Of a DNA stretch of 64,000 nucleotides, positions 46,820 to 59,681 are shown in pieces; within the stretch, counting starts at the first letter, position 1, and each line of letters opens with the position of its first letter. The stretch comes from Mesocentrotus franciscanus (taxonomy: Eukaryota; Echinodermata; Echinoidea; Camarodonta; Strongylocentrotidae): NCBI GenBank assembly GCA_037976565.1, contig CP137672.1:27926877-27990876 (forward strand). Direction: 5' to 3'. The position numbers and the translations under genes were made by a program. Under the pieces are notes generated by a model. The model was not told the origin of the DNA. It did not search any database and worked only from the letters and a program-made list of their open reading frames with translations.

Positions 46820-47980
46820 CAAATTAACTGGTTTCAATTGGATCCAGTTGGGTAACTGGAAATATTTTCCAATTGGAACCAGTTGGGTAACTGGAAAATT
46901 ATCTTATTAATGGTTCCAGTTGAACTTAATTCTAACTGGAACCAGTTGGCCGGTAACTGGAAATTACTTCTAATTGGAACCATGCATGCAGTTGGGTAAC
47001 TGGAAATGAATTCTAACTGGAACCAGTTGGGTAAAACTGGATTACTGGAAATGAATTCTAACTGGAACCAATTGGGTAACTGGAAATGAATTCTAACTGG
47101 AACCAGTTGGGTAACTGGAAATGACTTCACTAACTGGAAATGAATTCTAAGTGGAACCAATTGGGTAACTGGAAATGAATTCTAACTGGAACCAGTTGGG
47201 TAATTAACTGGGGAATGGTCGACTTCTAACTGCATGGAAATGAATTCTAACTGAAACCAGTTGGGTAACTGGAAATGAATTCTAACTGGAACCAGTTGGG
47301 TAACTGGAAATGACTTCTATATAACTGAAAATGAATTCTAATTACCCAGGACCAAAATCCAATTGAAACCAGTTGAAATCTCCAACTGCAGGGTTTCAAT
47401 TGGAATACAAAATTTCCAGTTGAAACCAATTGCTGAACTGGAAAATATTGTTATGGGGTGTCATTTCCAGTTCAAACCAATAAGAAGTGCAACTGGAACC
47501 AGTAAGATAATTTTTTTCAGTTACTCAAAATTCCACCTCCCTGGTTCCAGTTAGAAGTCATTTCCAGTTACCCAACTGGTTCCAGATAGAAGTTCAACTG
47601 GAAACAGTAAGATAATTTTCCTGTTACTCAATTGGTTCCAGTTAGCATTCATTGCAGTTAGAAGTCATTTCCAGTTACCCAACTGGTTCCAGTTAGCATT
47701 CATTTCCAGTTATAGAAGTCATTTCCAGTTACCCAACTGCATGGTTCCAGTTAGAAGCAGGCCTGTAGCCAAAAAAAAAAAAATTTCCAAGATCACACAC
47801 CCATCCTCATAGACCCCTCCCCAGGACGTCGATCAATTACATGTATGCATGTGCCCCATCCCCCAAACATCAAACTCTCATTTCCAGTTACCCAACTGCA
47901 TGCATGGTTCAGTTAGAATTCATTTCCAGTTGCCCAATCGGTTCTAGTATATCGATCAGGGTACGGTATCATCATGCAGA
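46820..47980. repeat. large array of AACTGG-nn-CCAGTT units, itself palindromic
   Basis: Left half (46820-47340): units of about 35 bp, GGTAACTGGAAATGAATTCT plus AACTGGAACCAGTTG, tandem. Right half (47530-47980): the same unit in reverse complement. The centre (47350-47520) holds longer CAATTGAAACCAGTTG variants. Every unit contains an inverted AACTGG/CCAGTT pair and often GAATTC. Mirrored at about 61560-62690. Encoded frames are artefacts of the repeat. Confidence 0.85.
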
Positions 47981-48030
47981 GACTGGAAACCAGACCAGTA
48001 GGCCTAAGATGCTGGGGGGGGGGGGGGAAG

Positions 48031-48096
48031 GATAGAAGAAAGAACAGGAGTCACAATGAAAATGAAAAAGGAAATCAAGCTTCTGAATCTGATGAG
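48031..48096 (+). other. candidate exon A of an unrecognised gene
   Basis: An acidic/basic coding-like stretch ends in ...NQASESDE directly before a GTATAT donor. Mirrored at 61454-61519 with the same frame. Start and upstream exons are not visible; a G15 run just upstream in this arm (G5 in the other) confuses the boundary. It could be non-coding. Confidence 0.3.
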
Positions 48097-48621
48097 GTAT
48101 ATATTTTTTAGATAAGACTTTGAGGTAGCATATACTAATTATTTAGATAAAAAAGATTGAAACTCATTAAACTCGATCTGCTCAATATACCGGTATATCA
48201 TGTAAAGTTTGGTAAAGTTAACCTCTGCACATCTCATCAGGGATGTCAACTTAATTGTAAAGAAAGTTCTCTCAATGGATCATAAACAAATCTCTTCAAC
48301 TAGCTTTACAACAAATCCTTTTTTTTTCAAGAAACTGGTTAAATTACAAAGATGGCGAGGGGGTTCTGGAGTGAAAATTAGGGGCCCTTGTACGTGCATT
48401 GCATGGACCCCTGTTCATGTCCAGCATTTCCTAATGATCTGCAGTGTCCCTTGATTTTTTTTTTTTTTTTAAATTACTGCAACATTGATGCGCATTGCTC
48501 AGTTGGCCTACCGGTACATCAATTGTTCAATATTTATCTTCCAAATTGTTGTTCAAGGCAAAGATTCATCCAGTTGCCTTTGACCTTCATTTGAACCCTG
48601 ACCTTTCATCGACCATTGCAG

Positions 48622-48815
48622 GATGATGACGATACCTTTGAAGAGTGGGAGAGACACGAATCTCTTCACAAAGACATCACATCCTAGGGATCGACGAACC
48701 AAAGAGAGGCTTTTTGAAGAGGAGATTGAGCTCAAGCTAGTGGGAGAAGGGATCGAGGTAGTGCAGGTCTCGTCTACACCGATGCTGCATTCTGGGATGC
48801 CCAAGAGGGATCGAG
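48622..48815 (+). other. candidate exon B of the same unrecognised gene
   Basis: CCATTGCAG precedes it and GAG|GTATGG follows it. In phase with exon A it reads DDDDTFEEWER then stops at TCCTAG (48683). A second frame through the same DNA continues without a stop as RDRRTKERLFEEEIELKLV and ends at the donor. A frameshift, an alternative acceptor at TCCTAG, or pseudogene status would each explain this. I do not recognise the protein. Mirror: 60735-60928. Confidence 0.35.
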
Positions 48816-48819
48816 GTAT

Positions 48820-49589
48820 GGAAATATGTAACGTTTATATCTAAGGCTTTTCCTCCTTAACTAAACTGATTATACGCGTTTATATTCTATCTTCAATTGT
48901 GTAAACTGAATAGTTTAAAACATGTGTTTTAACGTTTGGAATGTTGAAGTTTTGTCATTGCAATATTGTGCCGACGCCTAAAACGTTGGACAAAACTTTC
49001 ATAACATCGTATTTTTACTAAGAATAATATAAGGGTGTATTTTTATAAACTATCAAATGAAAATATCTGGGGGGTACCCATTTCAAAAACAAAACTGATT
49101 CACCGGTCATGAAATGAATTACTCATTATATTTTACAAGTAATTCTATGGTATATCTACTCAAATTTTGAAGTATATTACATCTCTTATTCCCAGGTACC
49201 ATTTTCAAGCTGTTTTAGTCCTCATTTATTTAAATAAATGCAGTCTTAATTACTAAAATTACTTTTTTTTTTAATCCGGTGGAATTGCGACTAAGGCTTT
49301 GTCTTGGCTCCTCTTCTCGCCGATAGTATCAATTTCACGAGATGTCTAGCTAGTAAGCTCTTCGTGAAACGGTTTAGGAAGATCAGAGTCATCTCCGTAG
49401 TTGGCGGATAAAGTTATGACTGTCTTGTCGTTGGTTTCCAGAAACGGGCCCCTGGACACGTGGGCGCCCAAAATCTAAATCTGCACCTCCAACATTTTTA
49501 CATATAAGGCTCATGCATACATGAAAAAAAAGACTGTAAAAAGTTTGATCCAGACACTCTAGCTTCCAGGAAAGTTAGTGTGGAGCCTA
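48820..49589. other. intergenic stretch, no gene seen
   Basis: AT-rich sequence mirrored in the right arm, with a poly-T run at 49262-49272 and no recognised element until the MITE at 49590. Confidence 0.4.
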
Positions 49590-49868
49590 GGGGGGTGTTT
49601 CACAAAGGCTAAGATGGCTTTAAAGCGGACTTAACTATGGCAGGCCATTCATGCCACTGGTTGCTCTCACCATTATGATCTTTAGATATTTTTTCCTTCA
49701 ATAATGAATTATCAAAAATGGAAATTTTGTAGATTTTTGACCATGATTTGTACATCCCTTGAGAGACCAATGCCAGTAAATGGTGAGAGCAAACAGTGGC
49801 ATGAACAGCCTGCCATAGTTAAGTCCAACTTAAAGTCAATCTTAGTCTTTGTGAAACGTACACCCCCC
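49590..49868. mobile_element. GGGGGGTGTTTCACAAAG-type MITE, about 279 bp
   Basis: Inverted ends GGGGGGTGTTTCACAAAG and CTTTGTGAAACGTACACCCCCC extend inward with TAAGATGGCTTTAAAG... and AACTATGGCAGGC / GCCTGCCATAGTT, GCCACTG / CAGTGGC and GCTCTCACCAT / ATGGTGAGAGC. Mirror at 59682-59960. No transposase; frames spanning it are artefacts. Confidence 0.7.
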
Positions 49869-51060
49869 TGGTTTAATGAAGACTGTGAAACCAGCAACCT
49901 TCTCAACCCTGAAAGTGCTGAAACTTTCATGAATTGCAAAATTCATTCATGAGACGCGATGGCTTAAGTGCATGGTATTATACTGCAGACGTGGTCTCAG
50001 AACCAAGAGTTCTCAGGTTGAAAATCAAGTCAGTCCACTGATGCTCTTTCGTAAGGCTTTAATCTTCATTACTAGTGTCGGCCCTCAGAGATGAATTAGA
50101 GCTTTCAGTCTGCTGGTTGTTTACTTAGAAACATATACATGCCTTGTTATATCCTCCATTTATTGGTTTTTGATTGGTTAAAAGTGTGTCACATGATCAA
50201 AAATAAACACACTATTTTCCCCAGCCAAAAAAATACTACCTCAACTTAAAGTACTATTTACGGCTGGGCAAATTTTTTTAAATGTTTATTAAAATTGTTA
50301 AAAATGTTAAATTTTTGTTTAAATATAAATTTTGATAATTTTGTTTAATTTAATAAATTTCACTTTGAGTTCAAAATGTTTAATGTTTAAAAACAATTTT
50401 TTTATTCATTTTTTTTATTAATTTTGTTTAAATAGTACTATTGGAGTCACCTCTTGCCCATAGTGTCAACCAGAACCTCCCAACCTCTCAAGACAGTGAA
50501 TATTTGTATATTAGCAGTCGGGTAAAACAAACCATCAAAACCATCATATTAATTTTGTAATTCAGTCATTTCGCAAACTGAAACTTTGCCAAATCAGGAC
50601 AACTCAATAAAAATTACATAAGTTTCATGCTTGTGAAAGTGTATGGTCTTGTAGTAGTACAGTGTACTCAAGTAGCTCTTGTATCTATTTATTAAGTCTC
50701 TTTGTTTCTTTTCCAGGGTGGCTTCATCAGTGACACTGTTTTACAAGAAGGCCTTGCATGGTCATGTATGTACATGTTACTCCACACAAGATACAGGATC
50801 TTAGAGAGTACATTTGCGGTACAACCATTTGGATAGTCCTTAGAAGGACTGTTTGTGTTATTTCGTGTTGATTTTGAAGTCCTGAAAAGGACTGAGAATC
50901 ATTAGAGATATAGAATAGTGAATACAAGCCATACAGAATACCAACCCAAACAAACCCTATACATAAATGAAAATGAAATAAGGACACTCACACTAGGAAA
51001 ACAATGTACAATTCTCTGATACAAGCAAGAGGTTTATAGGTATGCTTGTAGCACATGGTA
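49869..51060. other. intergenic stretch with AT-rich low complexity
   Basis: 50270-50445 is nearly pure A/T (AAATTTTTTTAAATG-like), followed by ACTATTGGAGTCACC and CTCTTGCCCATAGTGT, the relic of the hairpin element seen at 34345. From about 50690 onward the sequence matches the flank of SDR copy 1. No gene is supported. Confidence 0.4.
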
Positions 51061-51064
51061 GAAC

Positions 51065-51320
51065 ATGGATGTGTTGTGTGGTATAGTGCTTTATTCATTC
51101 CCCTTTCAAGCCAAGGGTTGAGGGTTCAAATCCTAGACTGGCATTTGCATCCTTTAACAAGACATTAATCTATATTTGGCATGCACTCTCCACCCAGGTG
51201 TAAATGGGTGCCTAGCAATGGCTGGGGTAATAATAATTGCAGAGCCCTCAGGAGGAACAGCATTGACGCTGAATGAGGCTTCTCTGGGTGAACACAATTA
51301 TGATTATTATGGAAGCACTA
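51065..51320 (+). mobile_element. tRNA-type SINE (family C), paralogue of 34690-34935
   Basis: Same position relative to the SDR gene and same B-box (GGGTTCAAATCC), core and tail as in unit 1. Mirrored on the minus strand at about 58230-58485. Confidence 0.6.
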
Positions 51321-51868
51321 TGGAAATGACATAATTTTATATACAACTATTACTTCTTAGTTTAGGTGTGAAAATACAAGGCATCCTTAGTTGAGTACTA
51401 ATATGGATGTGGTACACATACCCCCCTCCCTCCCATATCACTGCAGTCCCCAAAGTGTTTAAGTGTTTCACACATTTGCCAAATATTTTCCCTGAACGCT
51501 CCGAACAAAAGTGTTCAAATCTGCTTTGAAGAACGCACAAATGTAACTATAGAGTTTTGTTGTTGATTTGGTTTCTTTCTTCTTCTTTTTTTGAGTGGAC
51601 TATATATATTATATTATGTGAGACCATATTAAATTTGAATAACAAGACAACAAAACATGATAAATTTCCTTTTAAAGGATGCTTAATCATTTCCATTAAA
51701 AAAAATATAATGAATAAGAACGCTTCTGGCACAAACAAATAAAAACAAAATTATTACCCGCATGTTACCTATCAATCCCATAAAATGTGAGAGAAAAAAG
51801 AAGAAAAAAGATTACATATGGCACAAGTTTAAACATCAATGAGAGATTAAGAGACAGAATGGAGATTT

Positions 51869-54800
51869 CTAATTCTGAACAGAGTTGACCAAGAGGTGGC
51901 GCCCTCCATCTATGGTGATGGTTTCTCCTGTGGTGAAGGACGAGTCGCTGGATGCCAGGAATGCTATCATCCGGGATACCTCATCCACTGTACCAGTCCT
52001 TCGCATGGCGTGAGTCGTCTTTGAATGCTCCATGAACTATAGACATCGAGGTTTAAAAACAAAAACAAAAATTAATGTCCTGGGGTGGTATTCTGAAAAT
52101 TTAATTTTTCATGTTGGCAAAAGATGTTAATTGTCATAATAAATCTCAATTAGGACAAATTATTATTTAATCTCTGCACACCACTTACTGCATGCATATG
52201 CCTACAGATTAAAGACGTGTCTGAGCAAGCAACAATGTTAAGTGTTCATTCCTTGCAGATCTAATTTGTTATAATAATAATAATATTAATATATGACATT
52301 TGTAAGGCGCCAAATTCACTTCAAAATCAAATGGTCAAGGTGCATGTGTGAAACTTAAACAACAACAAAAAATAGATCACATAAAAGCATCGGCATTCTA
52401 AACAAAGGAGCAGAAGGAATAATGAAATAACAATTACTAATGCCGAATTCAAGATATACATTTTAATTAATGACAATTATTACATATTATTTACTAACAT
52501 AACGATGACATAGATTTTAGAATACAGCCCCAGATGGATGCAAGAAAATACACCAGCATGAATGTAGTTTAGTGGGGTGATCACAAATTGACACAAAACC
52601 CCTCCAAATTAAAGGTTGATTCTGTTTTTAAACGATTGACATTTCGACATTCATTTCTAGATTACTCACTATACAAATAATTGGGTTTTTTTTTTAATCA
52701 CAAAGTGATGTAAGAAATAGACACAAATTAAACACAAACAAAGGTTACATCATGTGATTTTAATTCTAAAGTGAAATAAATTGAGGACATAAATTGCCAT
52801 TTTTGTGGTTGACAGAAATTTTAAAGTTTGAATATCTTACAGTTGTTGACAAGTAATGAGCTTATACTAACCTGTTGGTAGCGCTCATCGGACATTCCTC
52901 CTCGCTGATGGATCTGAGTTTGGATAACACCAGGGCTAATGAGGAAAACAAAAATTGCATTTTATCACATTAAAGTGTGAAGGTGAACAAAATGTTATAA
53001 CATTTATAATGTTGATCATGGACACTTAATTCAAATCTGTGGAATTTCCTTCCCAAAATGGATAATTGTTTCCTTCAACAAATCTATTTCACAATCATTC
53101 TAATGATATATAGCTCGGAGCAAATATTGGATCACCATATACGCAGGAAGACCAACAAATAAATGGATAGGTAAATTTGATGACTGGATATATAAATTGC
53201 ATTCATTCCTTGTTTTTAGCTCGACACAAGTACATGAAACAGAAGATAAAACAGGTAAGTACATTAAGTCCCATACATAGGACATTATAGAAAATTAAAT
53301 AGATATATGGAAAGAGAGAGGAGAGAGAGAGACACACACAGACAGACAAAACACACATAAACAGAGATAGATAGATAGAGACAGATAGAGAGAAGGGGGA
53401 GGGGGTCGAAAACTCACTTCACTGCATTCACTCTGACTCCATGAGGTGCCAATTCTGTTAAATATAAATAAAACACAAAGTACAGTAGCATCGGTTACTG
53501 ATTACAAGAATAAACCACTCTAACTAGCGCATAGTCATTACGATAACATCTCTATGCACCTACACAAGAGTAGAAGGACTTTGAATATAATTACTACCCT
53601 GGTTAATAGCTCTAGCAACCATAGGCAAATCATTGTAAATGTTTTTGAACTCTCTTTATCAGAATCTAGTTATTTCGATAGAAGTGATTTTCATTAACGA
53701 AACGAGTACTTAACTTTGGGCCGGCACATTTTAAAGTGTACGGATCATCTGAAAAATAACTTGTGTATAGCTAAAGAGTATAAAATCAGCCTTTAAAAAA
53801 TTACCTGACATTCTACAGGTAGACAATTAAGGAGTATGAAGAAAATTAATAATAATTTTGGTTTTACAGTTTACTTAATCATTTTACTCATTTAATCATT
53901 TGATATTAAAGTATAACACCACAAAACATCAAATTTACCTTCAGCAACACATCTTGTCATGTGGTCCAATGCCGTCTTAGACATACAGTATGTCAATACT
54001 CCACGCATCTTTGTTGATAAAGATAGAGAGATGGAGGGACAGAGAGTGGGAGGGGAAAGGAGGAAAGGGCAGAGAGAAAATGAGCAGGAAGGACAGTTGG
54101 AGGAGAGGGAGAAGGAAAGATGGAGAGAAGAGGGGAAAGAGAGGAAGGGAAGGAGGGAGAGGGATCGAAAGATAGACAGGTGGCAGAAGAAAAACAAATG
54201 ATGGAGGGAGAGAGAGAGATAGAGAGAAAGGGGAGAATAGTTAATACCATTAGGAACTTTCTCTTTAATACTAAGGCAGATATCAAAATCTCCAGTTTCT
54301 TGAAAATGTTTTGATATGGTTTACACAGAACTACCACCATGTTTTTTTTCATAACATGGAAAACAAAATGCAATAAATGGACTTCTTTCAGATGAAAAAC
54401 ATGTTCCACTCTGAAGCTAAACACTTTCAAAAATTGATGTCAGAAAACAAAATCAATATATTCTTGTGAGGAAATTTACTAGGCTCCACTAATTTCATCC
54501 TAATTTGTTCAGTCAAAAACAGAATTTCAATGGCCACAATTCATTCACGTTTCACACTGAGACATTAAATCAGATGTTAACTGGCCAAGGGGAATTACAC
54601 TGTAATTAATAATAATAATAAACCAATCTTATATAGCGCATATCACAACAATAAATTTAAGTCCCTATGCTTCCACACTTTCATAGCTCAGAAAACTTTC
54701 TTTCACAATGTTTCACAAATGTTATTAATTCAAAGTAATATGTAGCCTACAGCCTTATTGCAACGCACATCAAGAGAAATGATAGATAAGATCATAAGAG

Positions 54801-55428
54801 TAATATATTGAATTAAATATTGATAGACTTACAGCTCTGACACCATTCACACTGGATACATTCACAATAGTGCCTGTCAACATCAAAACAAAGGAAATTC
54901 ACAGATCTATATGAATGATACTGAAAAACAATAATGGGTCCGATTTCAATATCTTTAATTGCCAGCATTTCTTTTCTTTTCTTTTTGTAGGGGGTCATTT
55001 GTTTCTGTGCTGTTGAGCTCAAGCAAGGGATAGTGTCTGTCTTTCTTTCTTTCTTTCTTTGTTTCTGCTCATATCAAAGCATTTAAATGAAAATTTCTGA
55101 CATTGGGATTACTTTTACCCAAAAGATTGATTTGATAAATGTCTGATATGAGTTATTTGTAATTCCTGAGACATCCTCAGCTCATTTTGATCTGTACACC
55201 ACACACTAATTAAATTAAGTGCTATACAGTGGACGCTCATGGACTTGAGTCTGAATGGACCTTCATAGCAGAAAGCGTTTGATACTCACCTTTGGTTTTG
55301 ATTAAGTGTGGTGTCAGGAGTTGGGTGAGCTGAAGGGGTGCTCTAACATTCACTGCAAAGGTCTTATCAAAACTCTCTAAAAGAACAGTCTCGACTGAAT
55401 CTGGGATAGCAATTCCTGCATTGTTAAC
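51869..55428 (-). CDS. Short-chain dehydrogenase/reductase, copy 2 (exons 4-9 visible)
   Basis: Exons on the minus strand: 55428-55290, 54873-54833, 54008-53939, 53454-53418, 52935-52872, 52036-51869, with lengths identical to exons 4-9 of copy 1 (139, 41, 70, 37, 64 and 168 nt) and intact splice sites. NNAG, NVRAP, the catalytic Ser region (NVSSVNG), YCMSK, NPGVIQT and the C-terminal FTTGETITIDGG are present, with no stops. Differences from copy 1 are mostly conservative (DSVETVLLESFDK versus DTIETVLLDNFDK; VNGVRA versus VTGVRA; RMIAF versus RMMAF), as expected for a functional paralogue. Exons 1-3, including the TGxxxGxG loop, must lie in or beyond the N gap. Confidence 0.85.
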
Positions 55429-55779
55429 CTGCAAATGCACAAAGGAGACAAATCATAGATATTCATGTGGGATATAATCGTCAGACTCATACAGGCCGAA
55501 GTCTGATGTTCCTTATACATTGTAGGATAGACATTTAAAAAGATATTCTTCATTGAATAACATGTTTCTGCTTGTTTTGCATGTTTACCAGGACATGTGT
55601 TAGACCAATGGTCTCAAGACTGAGATCAGTAGGAGAAATTACAGGTTTCCAAAAAGTGTTTCACAAATGTTGCACTACTTTTGCAAGAGCACTGTTCATT
55701 GTATTTGGGGTACACAAATGGCAATGAAACAATATGCTATATATTCAGCACTAATATATACTGTACCTGCAGATTTCCA

Positions 55780-56279
55780 NNNNNNNNNNNNNNNNNNNNN
55801 NNNNNNNNNNNNNNNNNNNNNNNNNNNNNNNNNNNNNNNNNNNNNNNNNNNNNNNNNNNNNNNNNNNNNNNNNNNNNNNNNNNNNNNNNNNNNNNNNNNN
55901 NNNNNNNNNNNNNNNNNNNNNNNNNNNNNNNNNNNNNNNNNNNNNNNNNNNNNNNNNNNNNNNNNNNNNNNNNNNNNNNNNNNNNNNNNNNNNNNNNNNN
56001 NNNNNNNNNNNNNNNNNNNNNNNNNNNNNNNNNNNNNNNNNNNNNNNNNNNNNNNNNNNNNNNNNNNNNNNNNNNNNNNNNNNNNNNNNNNNNNNNNNNN
56101 NNNNNNNNNNNNNNNNNNNNNNNNNNNNNNNNNNNNNNNNNNNNNNNNNNNNNNNNNNNNNNNNNNNNNNNNNNNNNNNNNNNNNNNNNNNNNNNNNNNN
56201 NNNNNNNNNNNNNNNNNNNNNNNNNNNNNNNNNNNNNNNNNNNNNNNNNNNNNNNNNNNNNNNNNNNNNNNNNNNNNNN
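55780..56279. other. assembly gap, 500 N
   Basis: Exactly 500 N, the length of a conventional placeholder rather than a measured distance. It lies within SDR copy 2 and at the exact start of the inverted arm. Confidence 1.
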
Positions 56280-56618
56280 GACTTAATGTACTTACTTACC
56301 TGTTTTATCTTCTGTTCCATGTACTTGTGTCGAGCTAAAAACAAGGAATGAATGCAATTTATATATCCAGTCATCAAATTTACCTATCCATTTATTTGTT
56401 GGTCTTCCTGCGTATATGGTGATCCAATATTTGCTCCGAGCTATATATCATTAGAATGATTGTGAAATAGATTTGTTGAAGGAAACAATTATCCATTTTG
56501 GGAAGGAAATTCCACAGATTTGAATTAAGTGTCCATGATCAACATTATAAATGTTATAACATTTTGTTCACCTTCACACTTTAATGTGATAAAATACAAT
56601 TTTTGTTTTCCTCATTAG

Positions 56619-57681
56619 CCCTGGTGTTATCCAAACTCAGATCCATCAGCGAGGAGGAATGTCCGATGAGCGCTACCAACAGGTTAGTATAAGCTCATTA
56701 CTTGTCAACAACTGTAAGATATTCAAACTTTAAAATTTCTGTCAACCACAAAAATGGCAATTTATGTCCTCAATTTATTTCACTTTAGAATTAAAATCAC
56801 ATGATGTAACCTTTGTTTGTGTTTAATTTGTGTCTATTTCTTACATCACTTTGTGATTTAAAAAAAAACCCAATTATTTATATAGTGAGTAATCTAGAAA
56901 TGAATGTCGAAATGTCAATCGTTTAAAAACAGAATCAACCTTTAATTTGGAGGGGTTTTGTGTCAATTTGTGATCACCCCACTAAACTACATTCATGCTG
57001 GTGTATTTTCTTGCATCCATCTGGGGCTGTATTCTAAAATCTATGTCATCGTTATGTTAGTAAATAATATTAACTGTCATTAATTAAAATGTATATCTTG
57101 AATTCGGCATTAGTAATTGTTATTTCATTATTCCTTCTGCTCCTTTGTTTAGAATGCAGATGCTTTTATGTGATCTATTTTTTGTTGTTGTTTAAGTTTC
57201 ACACATGCACCTTGACCATTTGATTTTGAAGTGAATTTGGCGCCTTACAAATGTCATATATTAATATTATTATTATTATAACAAATTAGATCTGCAAGGA
57301 ATGAACACTTAACATTGTTGCTTGCTCAGACACGTCTTTAATCTGTAGGCATATGCATGCAGTAAGTGGTGTGCAGAGATTAAATAATAATTTGTCCTAA
57401 TTGAGATTTATTATGACAATTAACATCTTTTGCCAACATGAAAAATTAAATTTTCAGAATACCACCCCAGGACATTAATTTTTGTTTTTGTTTTTAAACC
57501 TCGATGTCTATAGTTCATGGAGCATTCAAAGACGACTCACGCCATGCGAAGGACTGGTACAGTGGATGAGGTATCCCGGATGATAGCATTCCTGGCATCC
57601 AGCGACTCGTCCTTCACCACAGGAGAAACCATCACCATAGATGGAGGGCGCCACCTCTTGGTCAACTCTGTTCAGAATTAG
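56619..57681 (+). CDS. SDR copy 2 exons 8-9 repeated in the inverted arm (partial)
   Basis: Two exons, 56619-56682 and 57514-57681, have the same splice borders and give the same peptide as exons 8 and 9 of copy 2 (NPGVIQT..., stop after NSVQN). Exons 1-7 would have to lie in the gap. Near-identity with copy 2 suggests the same locus sequenced from the other haplotype. Confidence 0.7.
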
Positions 57682-58229
57682 AAATCTCCATTCTGTCTCT
57701 TAATCTCTCATTGATGTTTAAACTTGTGCCATATGTAATCTTTTTTTCTTCTTTTTTCTCTCACATTTTATGGGATTGATAGGTAACATGCGGGTAATAA
57801 TTTTGTTTTTATTTGTTTGTGCCAGAAGCGTTCTTATTCATTATATTTTTTTTAATGGAAATGATTAAGCATCCTTTAAAAGGAAATTTATCATGTTTTG
57901 TTGTCTTGTTATTCAAATTTAATATGGTCTCACATAATATAATATATATAGTCCACTCAAAAAAAGAAGAAGAAAGAAACCAAATCAACAACAAAACTCT
58001 ATAGTTACATTTGTGCGTTCTTCAAAGCAGATTTGAACACTTTTGTTCGGAGCGTTCAGGAAAATATTTGGCAAATGTGTGAAACACTTAAACACTTTGG
58101 GGACTGCAGTGATATGGGAGGGAGGGGGAGTATGTGTACCACATCCATATTAGTACTCAACTAAGGATGCCTTGTATTTTCACACCTAAACTAAGAAGTA
58201 ATAGTTGTATATAAAATTATGTCATTTCC

Positions 58230-58485
58230 ATAGTGCTTCCATAATAATCATAATTGTGTTCACCCAGAGAAGCCTCATTCAGCGTCAATGCTGTTCCTCC
58301 TGAGGGCTCTGCAATTATTATTACCCCAGCCATTGCTAGGCACCCATTTACACCTGGGTGGAGAGTGCTTGCCAAATATAGATTAATGTCTTGTTAAAGG
58401 ATGCAAATGCCAGTCTAGGATTTGAACCCTCAACCCTTGGCTTGAAAGGGAATGAATAAAGCACTATACCACACAACACATCCAT
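58230..58485 (-). mobile_element. mirror copy of family C SINE
   Basis: Reverse complement of 51065-51320, with a few substitutions and a short insertion (AGTGCTTGCC near 58366). Confidence 0.6.
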
Positions 58486-59681
58486 GTTCTACCATGTGCT
58501 ACAAGCATACCTATAAACCTCTTGCTTGTATCAGAGAATTGTACATTGTTTTCCTAGTGTGAGTGTCCTTATTTCATTTTCATTTATGTATAGGGTTTGT
58601 TTGGGTTGGTATTCTGTATGGCTTGTATTCACTATTCTATATCTCTAATGATTCTCAGTCCTTTTCAGGACTTCAAAATCAACACGAAATAACACAAACA
58701 GTCCTTCTAAGGACTATCCAAATGGTTGTACCGCAAATGTACTCTCTAAGATCCTGTATCTTGTGTGGAGTAACATGTACATACATGACCATGCAAGGCC
58801 TTCTTGTAAAACAGTGTCACTGATGAAGCCACCCTGGAAAGAAACAAAGAGACTTAATAAATAGATACAAGAGCTACTTGAGTACACTGTACTACTACAA
58901 GACCATACACTTTCACAAGCATGAAACTTATGTAATTTTTATTGAGTTGTCCTGATTTGGCAAAGTTTCAGTTTGCGAAATGACTGAATTACAAAATTAA
59001 TATGATGGTTTTGATGGTTTGTTTTACCCGACTGCTAATTAATATACAAATATTCACTGTCTTGAGAGGTTGGGAGGTTCTGGTTGACACTATGGGCAAG
59101 AGGTGACTCCAATAGTACTATTTAAACAAAATTAATAAAAAAAATGAATAAAAAAATTGTTTTTAAACATTAAACATTTTGAACTCAAAGTGAAATTTAT
59201 TAAATTAAACAAAATTATCAAAATTTATATTTAAACAAAAATTTAACATTTTTAACAATTTTAATAAACATTTAAAAAAATTTGCCCAGCCGTAAATAGT
59301 ACTTTAAGTTGAGGTAGTATTTTTTTGGCTGGGGAAAATAGTGTGTTTATTTTTGATCATGTGACACACTTTTAACCAATCAAAAACCAATAAATGGAGG
59401 ATATAACAAGGCATGTATATGTTTCTAAGTAAACAACCAGCAGACTGAAAGCTCTAATTCATCTCTGAGGGCCGACACTAGTAATGAAGATTAAAGCCTT
59501 ACGAAAGAGCATCAGTGGACTGACTTGATTTTCAACCTGAGAACTCTTGGTTCTGAGACCACGTCTGCAGTATAATACCATGCACTTAAGCCATCGCGTC
59601 TCATGAATGAATTTTGCAATTCATGAAAGTTTCAGCACTTTCAGGGTTGAGAAGGTTGCTGGTTTCACAGTCTTCATTAAA

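Larger units (their letters stand above)
45019..53270. repeat. left arm of a giant inverted duplication (mirror of 56280-64000)
   Basis: Reading this segment in reverse complement reproduces 56280-64000. Paired positions sum to 109550 for most of the arm, and to 109019 near its outer end. The difference is explained by a SINE and one SINE-B unit present only on the left. The mirror stops exactly at the 500-N gap. Confidence 0.9.
50690..55779. repeat. segmental tandem duplication, unit 2 (matches 33930-42015)
   Basis: Colinear with unit 1 on the same strand, covering the 3' flank and SDR exons 9 to 4. The last matching bases (CTGTACCTGCAGATTT) run into the N gap, so the 5' part of the gene copy is unseen. 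Confidence 0.8.

Noticed and set aside
45176..47430. N/W/F/Q/L-rich repetitive protein frames
   Set aside because: Direct translation of the AACTGG/CAATTG arrays; frames change with each indel in the array.
55667..56377. open frames of about 200 codons across the gap
   Set aside because: They consist of N bases translated as unknown residues.
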